From: Streptomyces sp. NBC_00250
GTDB lineage: Bacteria; Actinomycetota; Actinomycetes; Streptomycetales; Streptomycetaceae
DNA length: 64,000 nt
Assembly (NCBI RefSeq): GCF_036192275.1
Contig: NZ_CP108088.1
Span: 3,039,501 to 3,103,500 of the forward strand
Direction: 5' to 3'
Part shown: piece by piece, positions 51,031-58,445 of the stretch
Numbering within the stretch: position 1 is the stretch's first letter
How the letters are laid out: the number at the start of each line of letters is the position of its first letter
Notes under the pieces: generated by a model
The model's input: the letters and a program-made list of their open reading frames with translations, nothing else
Databases searched by the model: none
Told to the model about the DNA's origin: nothing
Made by a program: the position numbers and the translations under genes

Positions 51031-51354
51031 TCACACCCGGGGCAGGGACTCCAGGGCGAGGCCGCCCTCGATGGCGAGGATGCGGTGCAGCTTGGTGGCG
51101 ACGAGGAGCCGCTGCATCTGGGGCGGCACCCCGCGCAGGACGAGTCGCCGGCCGCAGCGGCCCGCGCGCCGGTGGGCGCCCATGATGACGCCGAGCCCGG
51201 TCGCGTCCCAGGAGTCGAGGCCGGTCAGGTCGAGCACCAGGTCGCCGACTCCGTCGTCGACGGCCGAGTGCAGGACCGTACGGGCGTCCGCCGCGCTCCG
51301 GACGTCGAGGCGGCCCCCGACGACCAGCTCGACATGGTCGCCCCTGATGTGCAT
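51031..51354 (-). CDS. STAS-domain anti-sigma factor antagonist
   Basis: 107 aa, a complete STAS fold (MHIRGDHVELVVGGRLDVRSAADARTVL, then DLVLDLTGLDSWDATGLGVIMGAHRRA). Such proteins bind anti-sigma factors and are switched off by phosphorylation. The phospho-acceptor position, Ser in SpoIIAA (DSSGLG), is Thr52 here (DATGLG), which is still phosphorylatable. ATG 51354 matches the family start. It precedes the P-loop/membrane gene on the same strand, suggesting a shared signalling role, which is inference. Confidence 0.9.
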   Translation of the reverse strand: MHIRGDHVELVVGGRLDVRSAADARTVLHSAVDDGVGDLVLDLTGLDSWDATGLGVIMGAHRRAGRCGRRLVLRGVPPQMQRLLVATKLHRILAIEGGLALESLPRV

Positions 51355-51480
51355 ATGCGCTCCCCGAGAGTGCTCCGTCTTCGCAACAACTGACTGCCGC
51401 ACCGGCAGATACGTTGCGCCTTGTCAGCGAACCGATACCGAAATTCACCCCACGGGGTGAGGCGGGGTGGCGGGTACGGC

Positions 51481-52329
51481 TCAGTACTTGTAGAAGCCCT
51501 GCCCGCTCTTGCGGCCGATGTCACCCGCGTCCACCATCCGGCGCATCGCTTCGGGCACCGCGAACTTCTCGTCCTGGGACTCGGTGTAGATGTTGTTGGC
51601 CGCGTTCACCAGGATGTCGATGCCGGTGAGGTCGGCGGTGGCGAGCGGGCCCATGGCGTGGCCGAAGCCCAGCTTGCAGGCGATGTCGATGTCCTCTGCG
51701 GTGGCGACGCCGGACTCGTGGAGCTTGGCGGCCTCGACGACGAGGGCCGAGATGAGGCGGGTGGTGACGAAGCCGGCGACGTCGCGGTTGACGACGATGC
51801 AGGTCTTGCCGACGGACTCGGCGAACTCCCGGGCGGCGGCGAGGGTCTCGTCGCTGGTCTTGTAGCCGCGGACGAGCTCGACGAGCTGCATCATCGGGAC
51901 CGGCGAGAAGAAGTGGACGCCGACGACGGACTCGGGGCGCTCGGTCACCGCGGCGATCTTGGTGATCGGGATCGCGGAGGTGTTGGAGGCGAGGACGGCA
52001 CCGTCCTTCACGACCTTGTCGAGCGAGCGGAAGATCTCGTGCTTGACGTCGAGGTTCTCGAAGACGGCCTCGACGACGATGTCGGCGTCGGCGACGGCCT
52101 CCAGCTCGGTGGTGGCGGTGATCCGGCCGAGCGCGGCTTCGGCGTCGGCGGCGTCCAGCTTGCCCTTGGCGACGAACCGGTCGTACGACGCCTTGATGCC
52201 GTCGGTGCCGCGGGTGAGGGCGGCGTCGGTGACGTCACGCAGGACGACGTCCCAGCCCGCCTGTGCCGAGACCTGCGCGATGCCGGACCCCATGAGTCCG
52301 GCCCCGATGACGGCGAGCTTCCTGGCCAC
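51481..52329 (-). CDS. 3-hydroxybutyryl-CoA dehydrogenase
   Basis: 282 aa NAD(P)-dependent 3-hydroxyacyl-CoA dehydrogenase. It opens MARKLAVIGAGLMGSGIAQVSAQAGWDVVLRD, the Rossmann GxGxxG region, then shows the ENLDVKHEIF, SNTSAIPITKIA and GVHFFSPVPMMQLVELV motifs with the catalytic-dyad His in HFFSP. Length is standard for the single-domain type. It oxidises 3-hydroxybutyryl-CoA, working with the thiolase in this window. ATG 52329. It is divergent from the EamA operon. Confidence 0.94.
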   Translation of the reverse strand: MARKLAVIGAGLMGSGIAQVSAQAGWDVVLRDVTDAALTRGTDGIKASYDRFVAKGKLDAADAEAALGRITATTELEAVADADIVVEAVFENLDVKHEIFRSLDKVVKDGAVLASNTSAIPITKIAAVTERPESVVGVHFFSPVPMMQLVELVRGYKTSDETLAAAREFAESVGKTCIVVNRDVAGFVTTRLISALVVEAAKLHESGVATAEDIDIACKLGFGHAMGPLATADLTGIDILVNAANNIYTESQDEKFAVPEAMRRMVDAGDIGRKSGQGFYKY

Positions 52330-52493
52330 GATGTTCCACCCCTCAACGCCTGTTCACTTCTGACTCTCCGGCGGAGATTAGCGGTCTGGAGCCGCCATGT
52401 GACCGTGAAGTAATGCGCGTCACGCCCTCTTTGACGGACGTCACACTCGCAGCACCTCTCAGCGCCCCGTTCGGGCACCTCCACGGTCGCCAC

Positions 52494-52513
52494 ATACCCA
52501 TGGGGGGTATATG
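52494..52513 (+). promoter_or_regulatory. CsoR-like palindrome with embedded -10 upstream of the EamA operon
   Basis: ATACCC-ATGGG-GGGTAT (52494-52510), perfect 6-bp arms, runs into TATATG (52508-52513), a -10-like box. G/C-tract palindromes of this kind are used by CsoR/CstR-type sensors; no such regulator is encoded in the window. Confidence 0.5.
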
Positions 52514-52561
52514 GTCGAGCGCACTGGTCCGGTCGGCCGTCACCCGGGAGGAGCTGTCGTC

Positions 52562-53494
52562 ATGCGTCCGTACGCCCTGGGGGCCGTCCCCGCCCCGCTG
52601 CTCCTGCTGACCGGCATGGTCAGCCTCCAGTTCGGCTCCGCCTTCGCGAAACGGCTCTTCGAACAGACCGGCCCGACCGGCGCCACCCTGTTGCGGCTGC
52701 TCATCGCCGCCGCCCTGCTCTGTCTGCTCTCCCGGCCCGCGCCCCGGCTGCTGCGCACCCACTGGCGGCTGCTGCTGCCCTACGGAGCCGTCTTCGCCGT
52801 GATGCAGTTCTCGTTCTACGAGGCGACCTCACGGCTCCCCCTCGGAGTCGTGGTGACGCTGGAGTTCAGCGGCCCCCTGCTGCTCGCCGCCCTCACCTCA
52901 CGCCGCGCGCTCGACCGCCTCCGGGTGGCACTCGCGGGCCTCGGCCTGCTCGCCCTCGGCGGCACGAAAGGCATGGACGACCCGGTCGGCCTGGCCGCGA
53001 GCCTGCTCACCGGAGCAGCGCTCACCGGCTACATCCTGCTCGGGGCCCGGGTCGGCAGGGCCGTCCCCGGCGGCTCGGGCCTGGCCCTCGGCCTCACCGT
53101 GGCCGCCGTCCTCGCCCTGCCCACCGCCCCGGTGCTCGGCCTTCCCTCCCCGGACGTCCTCCTAGATCCCGGGGTGCTCGCGGCCGCGCTCGCGGTGGCG
53201 GTCCTCACGACCGTGGTGCCGTTCTCGCTGGAGTTCGCCGCGCTGCGCCGGATGCCGCCGCGGGTCTTCGCCGTCCTCTCCACGGTGGAGCCGGTCATCG
53301 CGGCCCTGGTGGGGCTCGCCCTGCTCGGTGAGCGCCTGTCGTGGCTCCAGTGGGCGGCCGTGCTCTGCGTGGTGGGCGCGGCCGTCGGCACGGGCCGGGC
53401 CGCCGCGGGCACGCCCACCGAAGCCGGACCACCCGACACCTCCACCGCACCGTCCGATCGATCCCCGTCCCGGAAGAACGGAGTGCACTCATGA
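52562..53494 (+). CDS. EamA-family (DMT) transporter
   Basis: 310 aa with about ten transmembrane helices in two EamA repeats (LLLLTGMVSLQFGSAFAKRLF; LPYGAVFAVMQFSFYEATSRLPLGVVVTLEF; VLSTVEPVIAALVGLALLGERLSWLQWAAVLCVVGA). EamA proteins export amino acids or other small metabolites. ATG 52562 has GGAGGAG at the right distance; the in-frame start at 52511 lies inside the operator and is unlikely. The stop overlaps the next ATG by 4 nt. First gene of a coupled unit ending in a cysteine desulfurase, so a sulfur compound is a reasonable substrate guess. Confidence 0.92.
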   Translation: MRPYALGAVPAPLLLLTGMVSLQFGSAFAKRLFEQTGPTGATLLRLLIAAALLCLLSRPAPRLLRTHWRLLLPYGAVFAVMQFSFYEATSRLPLGVVVTLEFSGPLLLAALTSRRALDRLRVALAGLGLLALGGTKGMDDPVGLAASLLTGAALTGYILLGARVGRAVPGGSGLALGLTVAAVLALPTAPVLGLPSPDVLLDPGVLAAALAVAVLTTVVPFSLEFAALRRMPPRVFAVLSTVEPVIAALVGLALLGERLSWLQWAAVLCVVGAAVGTGRAAAGTPTEAGPPDTSTAPSDRSPSRKNGVHS

Positions 53495-54258
53495 CCACCC
53501 TGCCCACCTCCCGGAGCCGTACGAGCCCGCCGCCCCGCGTCGCACCCCTCCTGGAGACCGTCTCCACCACCTCCCGCTCGGCGGTCCTCGTCGCGGGCGG
53601 CTACTTCGACACGGCCGCCGGCATCGGCGCCTTCTCGCTCAACTCCTTCGCCCTCGCGCAGGAGACCGGCGCGGCCGCGCGCCGGCTGCACCGGGGCAAC
53701 AAGGTGCTCTACGACGTCATCGTCAACGACCTGGGCATGTCCTGTTCCACCGACGTCTGCACGCTGCCGGCCGCCGGCTCCGAGGAGACCGACCTCTCCC
53801 CGCTCACCGCCTCGGCCGCCGAGGCCGGGATCTCCTTCACCGTCACCCGCGAGCGGAACCTGCGCAATCGCGCCGCCCGGTCGATGAAACGGTGGCTGCG
53901 CGACCCCGCCGCCCAGCCGCTGTTCACCCGCGACGGCGACGAGATCGTCTTCCGTTCCCGCCAGTACGAGAAGGTGCTCGCCGGAGTCGTCGAGGACGAC
54001 CACGTCGTACCGCGCTGCCCGCTGATCGTCGCCGAGTACTTCGCCCGCTACTTCGCCCGACTGCGGCGGGCCTTCCCCGACTGCGCGCACCGCCATGTCG
54101 TCGACATCAACTCGCTCGCCGACCGGGACAAGGTGACCAAGGGCGCCGAGATCTACTTCCGGACGCACGGCACGCCCGAGGAGGAGATCGTGCTCGTCTT
54201 CGCCGATCCGTCCTGCGCCGATCCGCTGGCCCTGACCTACACGGCGTACGACTTCTGA
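53491..54258 (+). CDS. Cysteine-containing protein of unknown function, middle gene of the desulfurase operon
   Basis: 255 aa, not recognised. It begins MTTLPTSRSRTSPPPR, then a globular body with TAAGIGAFSLNSFALAQETGAAARRLHRGNKVLYDVIVNDLGMSCSTDVC. Five cysteines are present: C85 and C90 (CSTDVC), C176 (RCPL), C198 (DCAH) and C242 (SCAD). No signal peptide or membrane helix. The ATG overlaps the EamA stop and 50 nt separate it from the cysteine desulfurase, so all three are probably co-expressed. The cysteines and neighbour make a sulfur acceptor or metal/Fe-S protein possible; this is inference. Confidence 0.85.
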   Translation: MTTLPTSRSRTSPPPRVAPLLETVSTTSRSAVLVAGGYFDTAAGIGAFSLNSFALAQETGAAARRLHRGNKVLYDVIVNDLGMSCSTDVCTLPAAGSEETDLSPLTASAAEAGISFTVTRERNLRNRAARSMKRWLRDPAAQPLFTRDGDEIVFRSRQYEKVLAGVVEDDHVVPRCPLIVAEYFARYFARLRRAFPDCAHRHVVDINSLADRDKVTKGAEIYFRTHGTPEEEIVLVFADPSCADPLALTYTAYDF

Positions 54259-54308
54259 CAGCACCGACTTCTGATCACCCGTCACAGCGGAAGAGGAAGA
54301 GAACCGGC

Positions 54309-55469
54309 ATGTCCACGATCTATCTCGACCACCAGGCGACCACCCCTGCGGACCCGGCGGTCGTCGAGGCGATGCAGTTCGCCGCCGTCCACTGTTACGC
54401 CAACCCGTCCAGCCCGCACGCCGCCGGCATCCGCGCCTTCCGCGAGGTCGAGCGGGCGCGCGGGGCGGTCGCCCGGCTCATCGGGGCGGGACGCAGCGAG
54501 ATCTGCTTCACCTCCGGGGCGACGGAGGGCAACAACCTCGCGATCAAAGGGGTCGTCCCACCCGCCCTCGGCCCCGGCACGGCCCGTCATGTGGTGACGA
54601 CCGCGGTGGAGCACAAGTCCGTGCTCGACACCTGCCGTTCGCTGCGGGAGGCGGGCCACGAGGTGACGGTGCTGCCGGTCGACGGCGCGGGCCGGGTCGA
54701 CCCGGAGCAGGTGGCGGCGGCGCTGCGGCCGGACACCGCGCTCGTCTCCGTGATGCTCGCCAACAACGAGGTCTCCACGATCCAGCCGGTCGCCGAGATC
54801 GGCGCGCTGACCCGGACGGCGGGCGTCCCGCTGCACTGCGACGCGACCCAGGGGGTGGGCTCGCTGCCGGTGGACGTACGGGCGCTCGGCGTCGACCTGC
54901 TGACCTTCTCCGGGCACAAGATCTACGGCCCCAAGGGCGTCGGCGTCCTCTACGTCTCCCACCGGCTCTCGGACCGGGCGCCGCTGGTGCCGCTGCTGCA
55001 CGGTGGCGGCCAGGAGCGGGGGCTGCGCGCGGGCACCCTCAACACCGCCGCGGTCATCGGTCTCGGCGCGGCCGTCGGCGTCCTCGCGGCGGGCCGGGAG
55101 GAGGAGGCGGTACGGCTCGCGGGGCTGCGGGCGCTGTTCCTGTCCGAGCTCGCCGGCCTCGTCCCGTACGAGCTCAACAGCGGTACGGGTCCTGGTTTCC
55201 TGCCGCACGCCGTGAATCTCTCCTTCCCGGGCGTGGACGCGCAGCAGCTGCTCCTGGAGGTCGCCGATCTGGCCGTCTCGACGGGTTCGGCCTGCAACAG
55301 CTCGGCCCAGGAGCCCTCGCACGTCCTGGCGGCGATCGGGCTCCCGCCGGAGCGGATCCGGGGCAGTGTCCGGATCTCGTTCGGCCGTTTCACGACGGAG
55401 GCGGACGCGGTCCGCGCGGCCCACGCGCTGGCGGCGGTGGCCGTCCGCCGCCAGGCGCACACGGCGTAG
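54309..55469 (+). CDS. Cysteine desulfurase (NifS/IscS type)
   Basis: 386 aa PLP enzyme that removes sulfur from L-cysteine as a persulfide. N-terminal MSTIYLDHQATTPADPAVVEAM, the PLP-stacking HCDATQGVG, the PLP Lys204 in SGHKIYGPKG, and the catalytic Cys329 in the flexible loop STGSACNSS are all visible. The loop is short, as in NifS-like group I. ATG 54309 has a GGAAGAGGAAGAG ribosome site. No IscU, SufE or ThiI gene is next to it. It seems dedicated to the preceding two genes rather than general Fe-S assembly. Confidence 0.94.
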   Translation: MSTIYLDHQATTPADPAVVEAMQFAAVHCYANPSSPHAAGIRAFREVERARGAVARLIGAGRSEICFTSGATEGNNLAIKGVVPPALGPGTARHVVTTAVEHKSVLDTCRSLREAGHEVTVLPVDGAGRVDPEQVAAALRPDTALVSVMLANNEVSTIQPVAEIGALTRTAGVPLHCDATQGVGSLPVDVRALGVDLLTFSGHKIYGPKGVGVLYVSHRLSDRAPLVPLLHGGGQERGLRAGTLNTAAVIGLGAAVGVLAAGREEEAVRLAGLRALFLSELAGLVPYELNSGTGPGFLPHAVNLSFPGVDAQQLLLEVADLAVSTGSACNSSAQEPSHVLAAIGLPPERIRGSVRISFGRFTTEADAVRAAHALAAVAVRRQAHTA

Positions 55470-55559
55470 GCGCCACCCCGGCGGGCGCACACGGCGTAGG
55501 CATCACCCCGGCCCGCGGCGTCACCGTCGGCGCCGGCCCGCGGAGTCACCGTCGGCGCC
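55455..55559. repeat. Short tandem duplications at the end of the desulfurase gene
   Basis: GCGCACACGGCGTAGG occurs at 55455 and again at 55485 (30-nt period), the first copy containing the stop codon. A 25-nt unit, GGCCCGCGG-N6-CGTCGGCGCC, follows twice (55510-55534, 55535-55559). These duplications lie between the desulfurase and TetR genes. Confidence 0.7.
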
Positions 55560-55574
55560 GGTCAGGGTGGTCCG

Positions 55575-56213
55575 TCAGCCCTCGCGCACCGCGTAGGTCA
55601 GCACCTTCTCGCTCAGCAGCTCCTCGATCTCGTCGAGGAGCACGAGGGCCTCGCGGGAGACGGTGGTCGCCTTGCCTCCGTCGGTCATCTCGCGGGTGAT
55701 GTAGCCGACGACGGTGCTCTCGATCCAGGCGAGCTGCCCCCCGACCAGCAGCGGCAGCGGGTCCTCGGCAGGCGCGCCGGTCTCCTCGCGGAGGGTGGCG
55801 ACGACGGCGTCGTGGACCTGCTGCTGGACGTGGAAGAGCCGGGCCTTGAGCGTGGGGGCGTGCTCGATGACGTTCATGAAGGCGTCGAAGCCGTCCATGA
55901 GCCCGTACGCGGGTGACACCGCCCCGATGTCCTGGCGGAGTTCGCGCAGGACGGCGCGCGCGGCGGACTCCCCCCGGTCGCGGCCTCGGATCATCCGGGC
56001 GAGGCGCTGGGTGACGCCGTCCATCCGGTCGAGGAAGAGGTCCTCCTTGGCCGGGAAGTAGTTGTAGACGGTGTTGACGGAGACGTCCGCCGCCTCGGCG
56101 ACGTCCGCGACGGTGACGTGGACGAAGCCGTGCTCCAGGAAGAGCCCGGTCGCGATGTCCGAGATCCGCTGCTTCGTCTCGCGCTTCTTACGTTCCCTGA
56201 GTCCCTCGGCCAT
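55575..56213 (-). CDS. TetR-family regulator of the divergent ABC exporter
   Basis: 212 aa. The helix-turn-helix is at about 10-55 (RKKRETKQRISDIATGLFLEHGFVHVTVADVAEAADVSVNTVYNYFPAKEDLF). ATG 56213 is chosen over 56222 because GAGGGGC precedes it; the difference is 3 codons. It is divergent from drug-type ABC exporter genes across a 90-nt gap that contains three copies of a CTGAAATTT half-site, so it very likely represses both directions. The inducer is unknown. Confidence 0.93.
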   Translation of the reverse strand: MAEGLRERKKRETKQRISDIATGLFLEHGFVHVTVADVAEAADVSVNTVYNYFPAKEDLFLDRMDGVTQRLARMIRGRDRGESAARAVLRELRQDIGAVSPAYGLMDGFDAFMNVIEHAPTLKARLFHVQQQVHDAVVATLREETGAPAEDPLPLLVGGQLAWIESTVVGYITREMTDGGKATTVSREALVLLDEIEELLSEKVLTYAVREG

Positions 56214-56232
56214 GCCCCTCATCCTAGGCTCC

Positions 56233-56280
56233 CTGAAATTTCAGTGGCTCTGAAATTTTGGAGACGTTGCAAAATTTCAG
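56233..56280. promoter_or_regulatory. TetR operator cluster (CTGAAATTT half-sites)
   Basis: CTGAAATTTCAG (56233-56244) is a perfect 12-bp palindrome. Immediately after, CTGAAATTTTG (56250-56260) faces CAAAATTTCAG (56270-56280) with a 9-nt spacer. This AT-rich block stands out in the GC-rich gap between the TetR and ABC genes. Confidence 0.75.
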
Positions 56281-56302
56281 TGACTCTGTTTTTGTAGTCG
56301 CC

Positions 56303-57076
56303 ATGCCCATCATCAACACGGCCGGGCTCGCCCGGACCTTCGCCACCAGGAACGGCCCCGTCCAGGCCGTCCGCGGGATCGACCTCACCGTCCGGCCCGG
56401 CGAGATCGTCGGACTGCTCGGACCCAACGGGGCCGGCAAGACCACCACCCTCCGGATGCTCACCACGCTCCTCCCGCCCACCGGCGGCGCCGCCACCGTC
56501 GCCGGCCACGACCTCGTACGGGACCCCGCCGCCGTCCGCCGCCGCATCGGATACGTCGCCCAGTCCGGCGGCCTCGACCCCCAGGAGACCGTCCGCTCCG
56601 AGCTGGTCCTCCAGGGCCGGCTCTACGGCATGAACCGGGCCGACGCGGCGGCCCGCGCCGAGGAACTCGCGGCCGACCTCGGGCTCACCGAACTCCTCGA
56701 CCGGAGGACCCCGGCACTCTCCGGCGGCCAGCGCCGTCGGCTCGACCTCGCGATGGGGCTCACCCACCGGCCGGAGATCCTCTTCCTCGACGAACCGACG
56801 ACCGGCCTGGACCCCGGCAGCCGCGCCGACCTCTGGGCCCTGGTGCGACGGCTGCGCGACGAGCACGGCACCACCGTCGTCCTCACCACCCACTACCTGG
56901 ACGAGGCCGACACCCTCGCCGACCGGCTGGTCGTCGTCGACAAGGGCACGGTCGTCGCCGAGGACACCCCCGCCGCCCTCAAGGCCGCCCATGGCGCGGC
57001 CACCCTCCAGGACGCCTTCCTGGCCGTCACCGGACGCGGCCCGGCCCCCGTCGACACCACCCCCGTAGCGGTCTAA
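56303..57076 (+). CDS. ABC transporter ATP-binding protein (DrrA-like)
   Basis: 257 aa. Walker A GPNGAGKTTT, signature LSGGQRRRLDLA, Walker B ILFLDEPTTGLDP and the switch in LTTHYLDEADTLADR are intact, as in daunorubicin-resistance-type ATPases. ATG 56303 is chosen because the family sequence starts at MPIINTAGLARTF; the upstream in-frame codons lie in the operator. The message is probably leaderless. It is followed by a permease (33-nt gap) and faces its TetR repressor, the usual antibiotic or toxic-compound efflux arrangement. Confidence 0.93.
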   Translation: MPIINTAGLARTFATRNGPVQAVRGIDLTVRPGEIVGLLGPNGAGKTTTLRMLTTLLPPTGGAATVAGHDLVRDPAAVRRRIGYVAQSGGLDPQETVRSELVLQGRLYGMNRADAAARAEELAADLGLTELLDRRTPALSGGQRRRLDLAMGLTHRPEILFLDEPTTGLDPGSRADLWALVRRLRDEHGTTVVLTTHYLDEADTLADRLVVVDKGTVVAEDTPAALKAAHGAATLQDAFLAVTGRGPAPVDTTPVAV

Positions 57077-57109
57077 GCCCCCTGGCCACTCAGTCCCCTA
57101 GGACATCCG

Positions 57110-57859
57110 ATGCTTCTCCACGACACCGCTCTCCTCTTCGGGCGCTACGCCCGCCAGACCCTGCGCTCCCCGTTCCAGATCTTCTTCGGCGCCCTGATGC
57201 CGCTGCTCTACCTGCTCCTCTTCGGACCGCTGCTCACCGGACTCCCACTCGGCGGCAAGGGCGACTCCTGGCAGATCCTCGTCCCCGGCCTGCTGCTCCA
57301 ACTCGGGCTCTTCGGCGCCTCGTTCGCTGGTTTCTCGATCATCATGGAGAAGAACTGGGGCGTCTTCGACCGCATGCGGGTCACCCCGGTGAGCCGGCTC
57401 GCCCTGCTGCTCGGCCGGGTCCTGCGGGACGCCGCGCTCTTCGTCTTCCAGGCGGTACTGCTCGTCCTGGCCGCCCTGCCGATGGGCCTCAGGGCCCCGC
57501 TCGGCGGCATCCTGATCGGCTTCGGCTTCGTCGCCCTCCTGTCGGTGGCGCTGGCCTCGCTCTCGTACGCACTCGCCCTGAAGCTGCGGACCCCGCAGGA
57601 GTTCGGACCCGCGATCAACACGCTCGCGATGCCGGCGATGCTGCTGTCGGGCCTGATGCTGCCGATGACCCTCGCCCCCGGCTGGTTGGACGTGCTCTCG
57701 CGCCTGATGCCGTTCCGCCATCTGGTGGACGCGGTCCGGGAGGCGTACATCGGCCACTACACGACACCGACGCTGCTGTACGGGGTGCTCGTCGCCCTCG
57801 GGATCGCGGCACTCGCCGTGACGGTCGGCACACGGACGTTCCAGAAGGCCATCGCCTAA
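57110..57859 (+). CDS. ABC-2 type permease (DrrB-like)
   Basis: 249 aa, about six transmembrane helices (MPLLYLLLFGPLLTGLPL, LVPGLLLQLGLFGASFAGFSII, VLRDAALFVFQAVLLVLAALPM, LPAMLLSGLMLPMTLAPG region and two more). The N-terminal RYARQTLRSPFQIFFG and the MPFRHLVDAVRE segment near the C-terminus match DrrB-type exporters. It is the membrane partner of the 56303 ATPase. The cobalamin adenosyltransferase gene begins 13 nt later, so some read-through is likely. Confidence 0.92.
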   Translation: MLLHDTALLFGRYARQTLRSPFQIFFGALMPLLYLLLFGPLLTGLPLGGKGDSWQILVPGLLLQLGLFGASFAGFSIIMEKNWGVFDRMRVTPVSRLALLLGRVLRDAALFVFQAVLLVLAALPMGLRAPLGGILIGFGFVALLSVALASLSYALALKLRTPQEFGPAINTLAMPAMLLSGLMLPMTLAPGWLDVLSRLMPFRHLVDAVREAYIGHYTTPTLLYGVLVALGIAALAVTVGTRTFQKAIA

Positions 57860-57872
57860 CTAGGCTGGTCCC

Positions 57873-58445
57873 ATGGTCAATCTGACGCGCATCTACACCC
57901 GTACCGGCGACCAGGGCACGACGGCTCTCGGCGACATGAGCAGGACCGCCAAGACGGATCTGCGGATCTCGGCCTACGCCGACGCCAACGAGGCCAACGC
58001 CGCCATCGGTACGGCGATCGCCCTCGGGCAGCTCGACGCGGAGGTCGTGAAGGTCCTCGTCCGGGTCCAGAACGACCTCTTCGACGTGGGCGCGGACCTC
58101 TGCACGCCGGTGGTGGAGGACCCGAAGTACCCGCCGCTGCGGGTCGAGCAGTCGTACGTCGACAAGCTGGAGGCCGACTGCGACCTCTTCCTGGAGCAGC
58201 TCGACAAGCTGCGCTCCTTCATCCTGCCGGGCGGCACGCCCGGGGCAGCGCTGCTGCACCAGGCGTGCACGGTGGTCCGGCGGGCGGAGCGCTCCACCTG
58301 GGCGGCCCTGGAGGTGCACGGCGAGACGATGAACGCCCTGACCGCCACGTACCTCAACCGCCTGTCAGACCTGCTCTTCATCCTTGCGCGCACCGCGAAC
58401 AAGGAGGTCGGGGACGTGCTCTGGGTCCCGGGCGGGGACCGCTGA
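57873..58445 (+). CDS. Cob(I)alamin adenosyltransferase (PduO type)
   Basis: 190 aa. It makes adenosylcobalamin from cob(I)alamin and ATP, the cofactor required by IcmA and methylmalonyl-CoA mutase. The N-terminal ATP motif TRIYTRTGDQGTTALGD and the helix VVRRAERSTWAAL plus TYLNRLSDLLFILAR (catalytic Arg region) match PduO/MMAB enzymes. ATG 57873 has no clear ribosome site. The last 81 nt overlap a convergent membrane-protein gene. Gene symbol left blank because both cobO-like and pduO-like names are used for this type. Confidence 0.93.
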   Translation: MVNLTRIYTRTGDQGTTALGDMSRTAKTDLRISAYADANEANAAIGTAIALGQLDAEVVKVLVRVQNDLFDVGADLCTPVVEDPKYPPLRVEQSYVDKLEADCDLFLEQLDKLRSFILPGGTPGAALLHQACTVVRRAERSTWAALEVHGETMNALTATYLNRLSDLLFILARTANKEVGDVLWVPGGDR

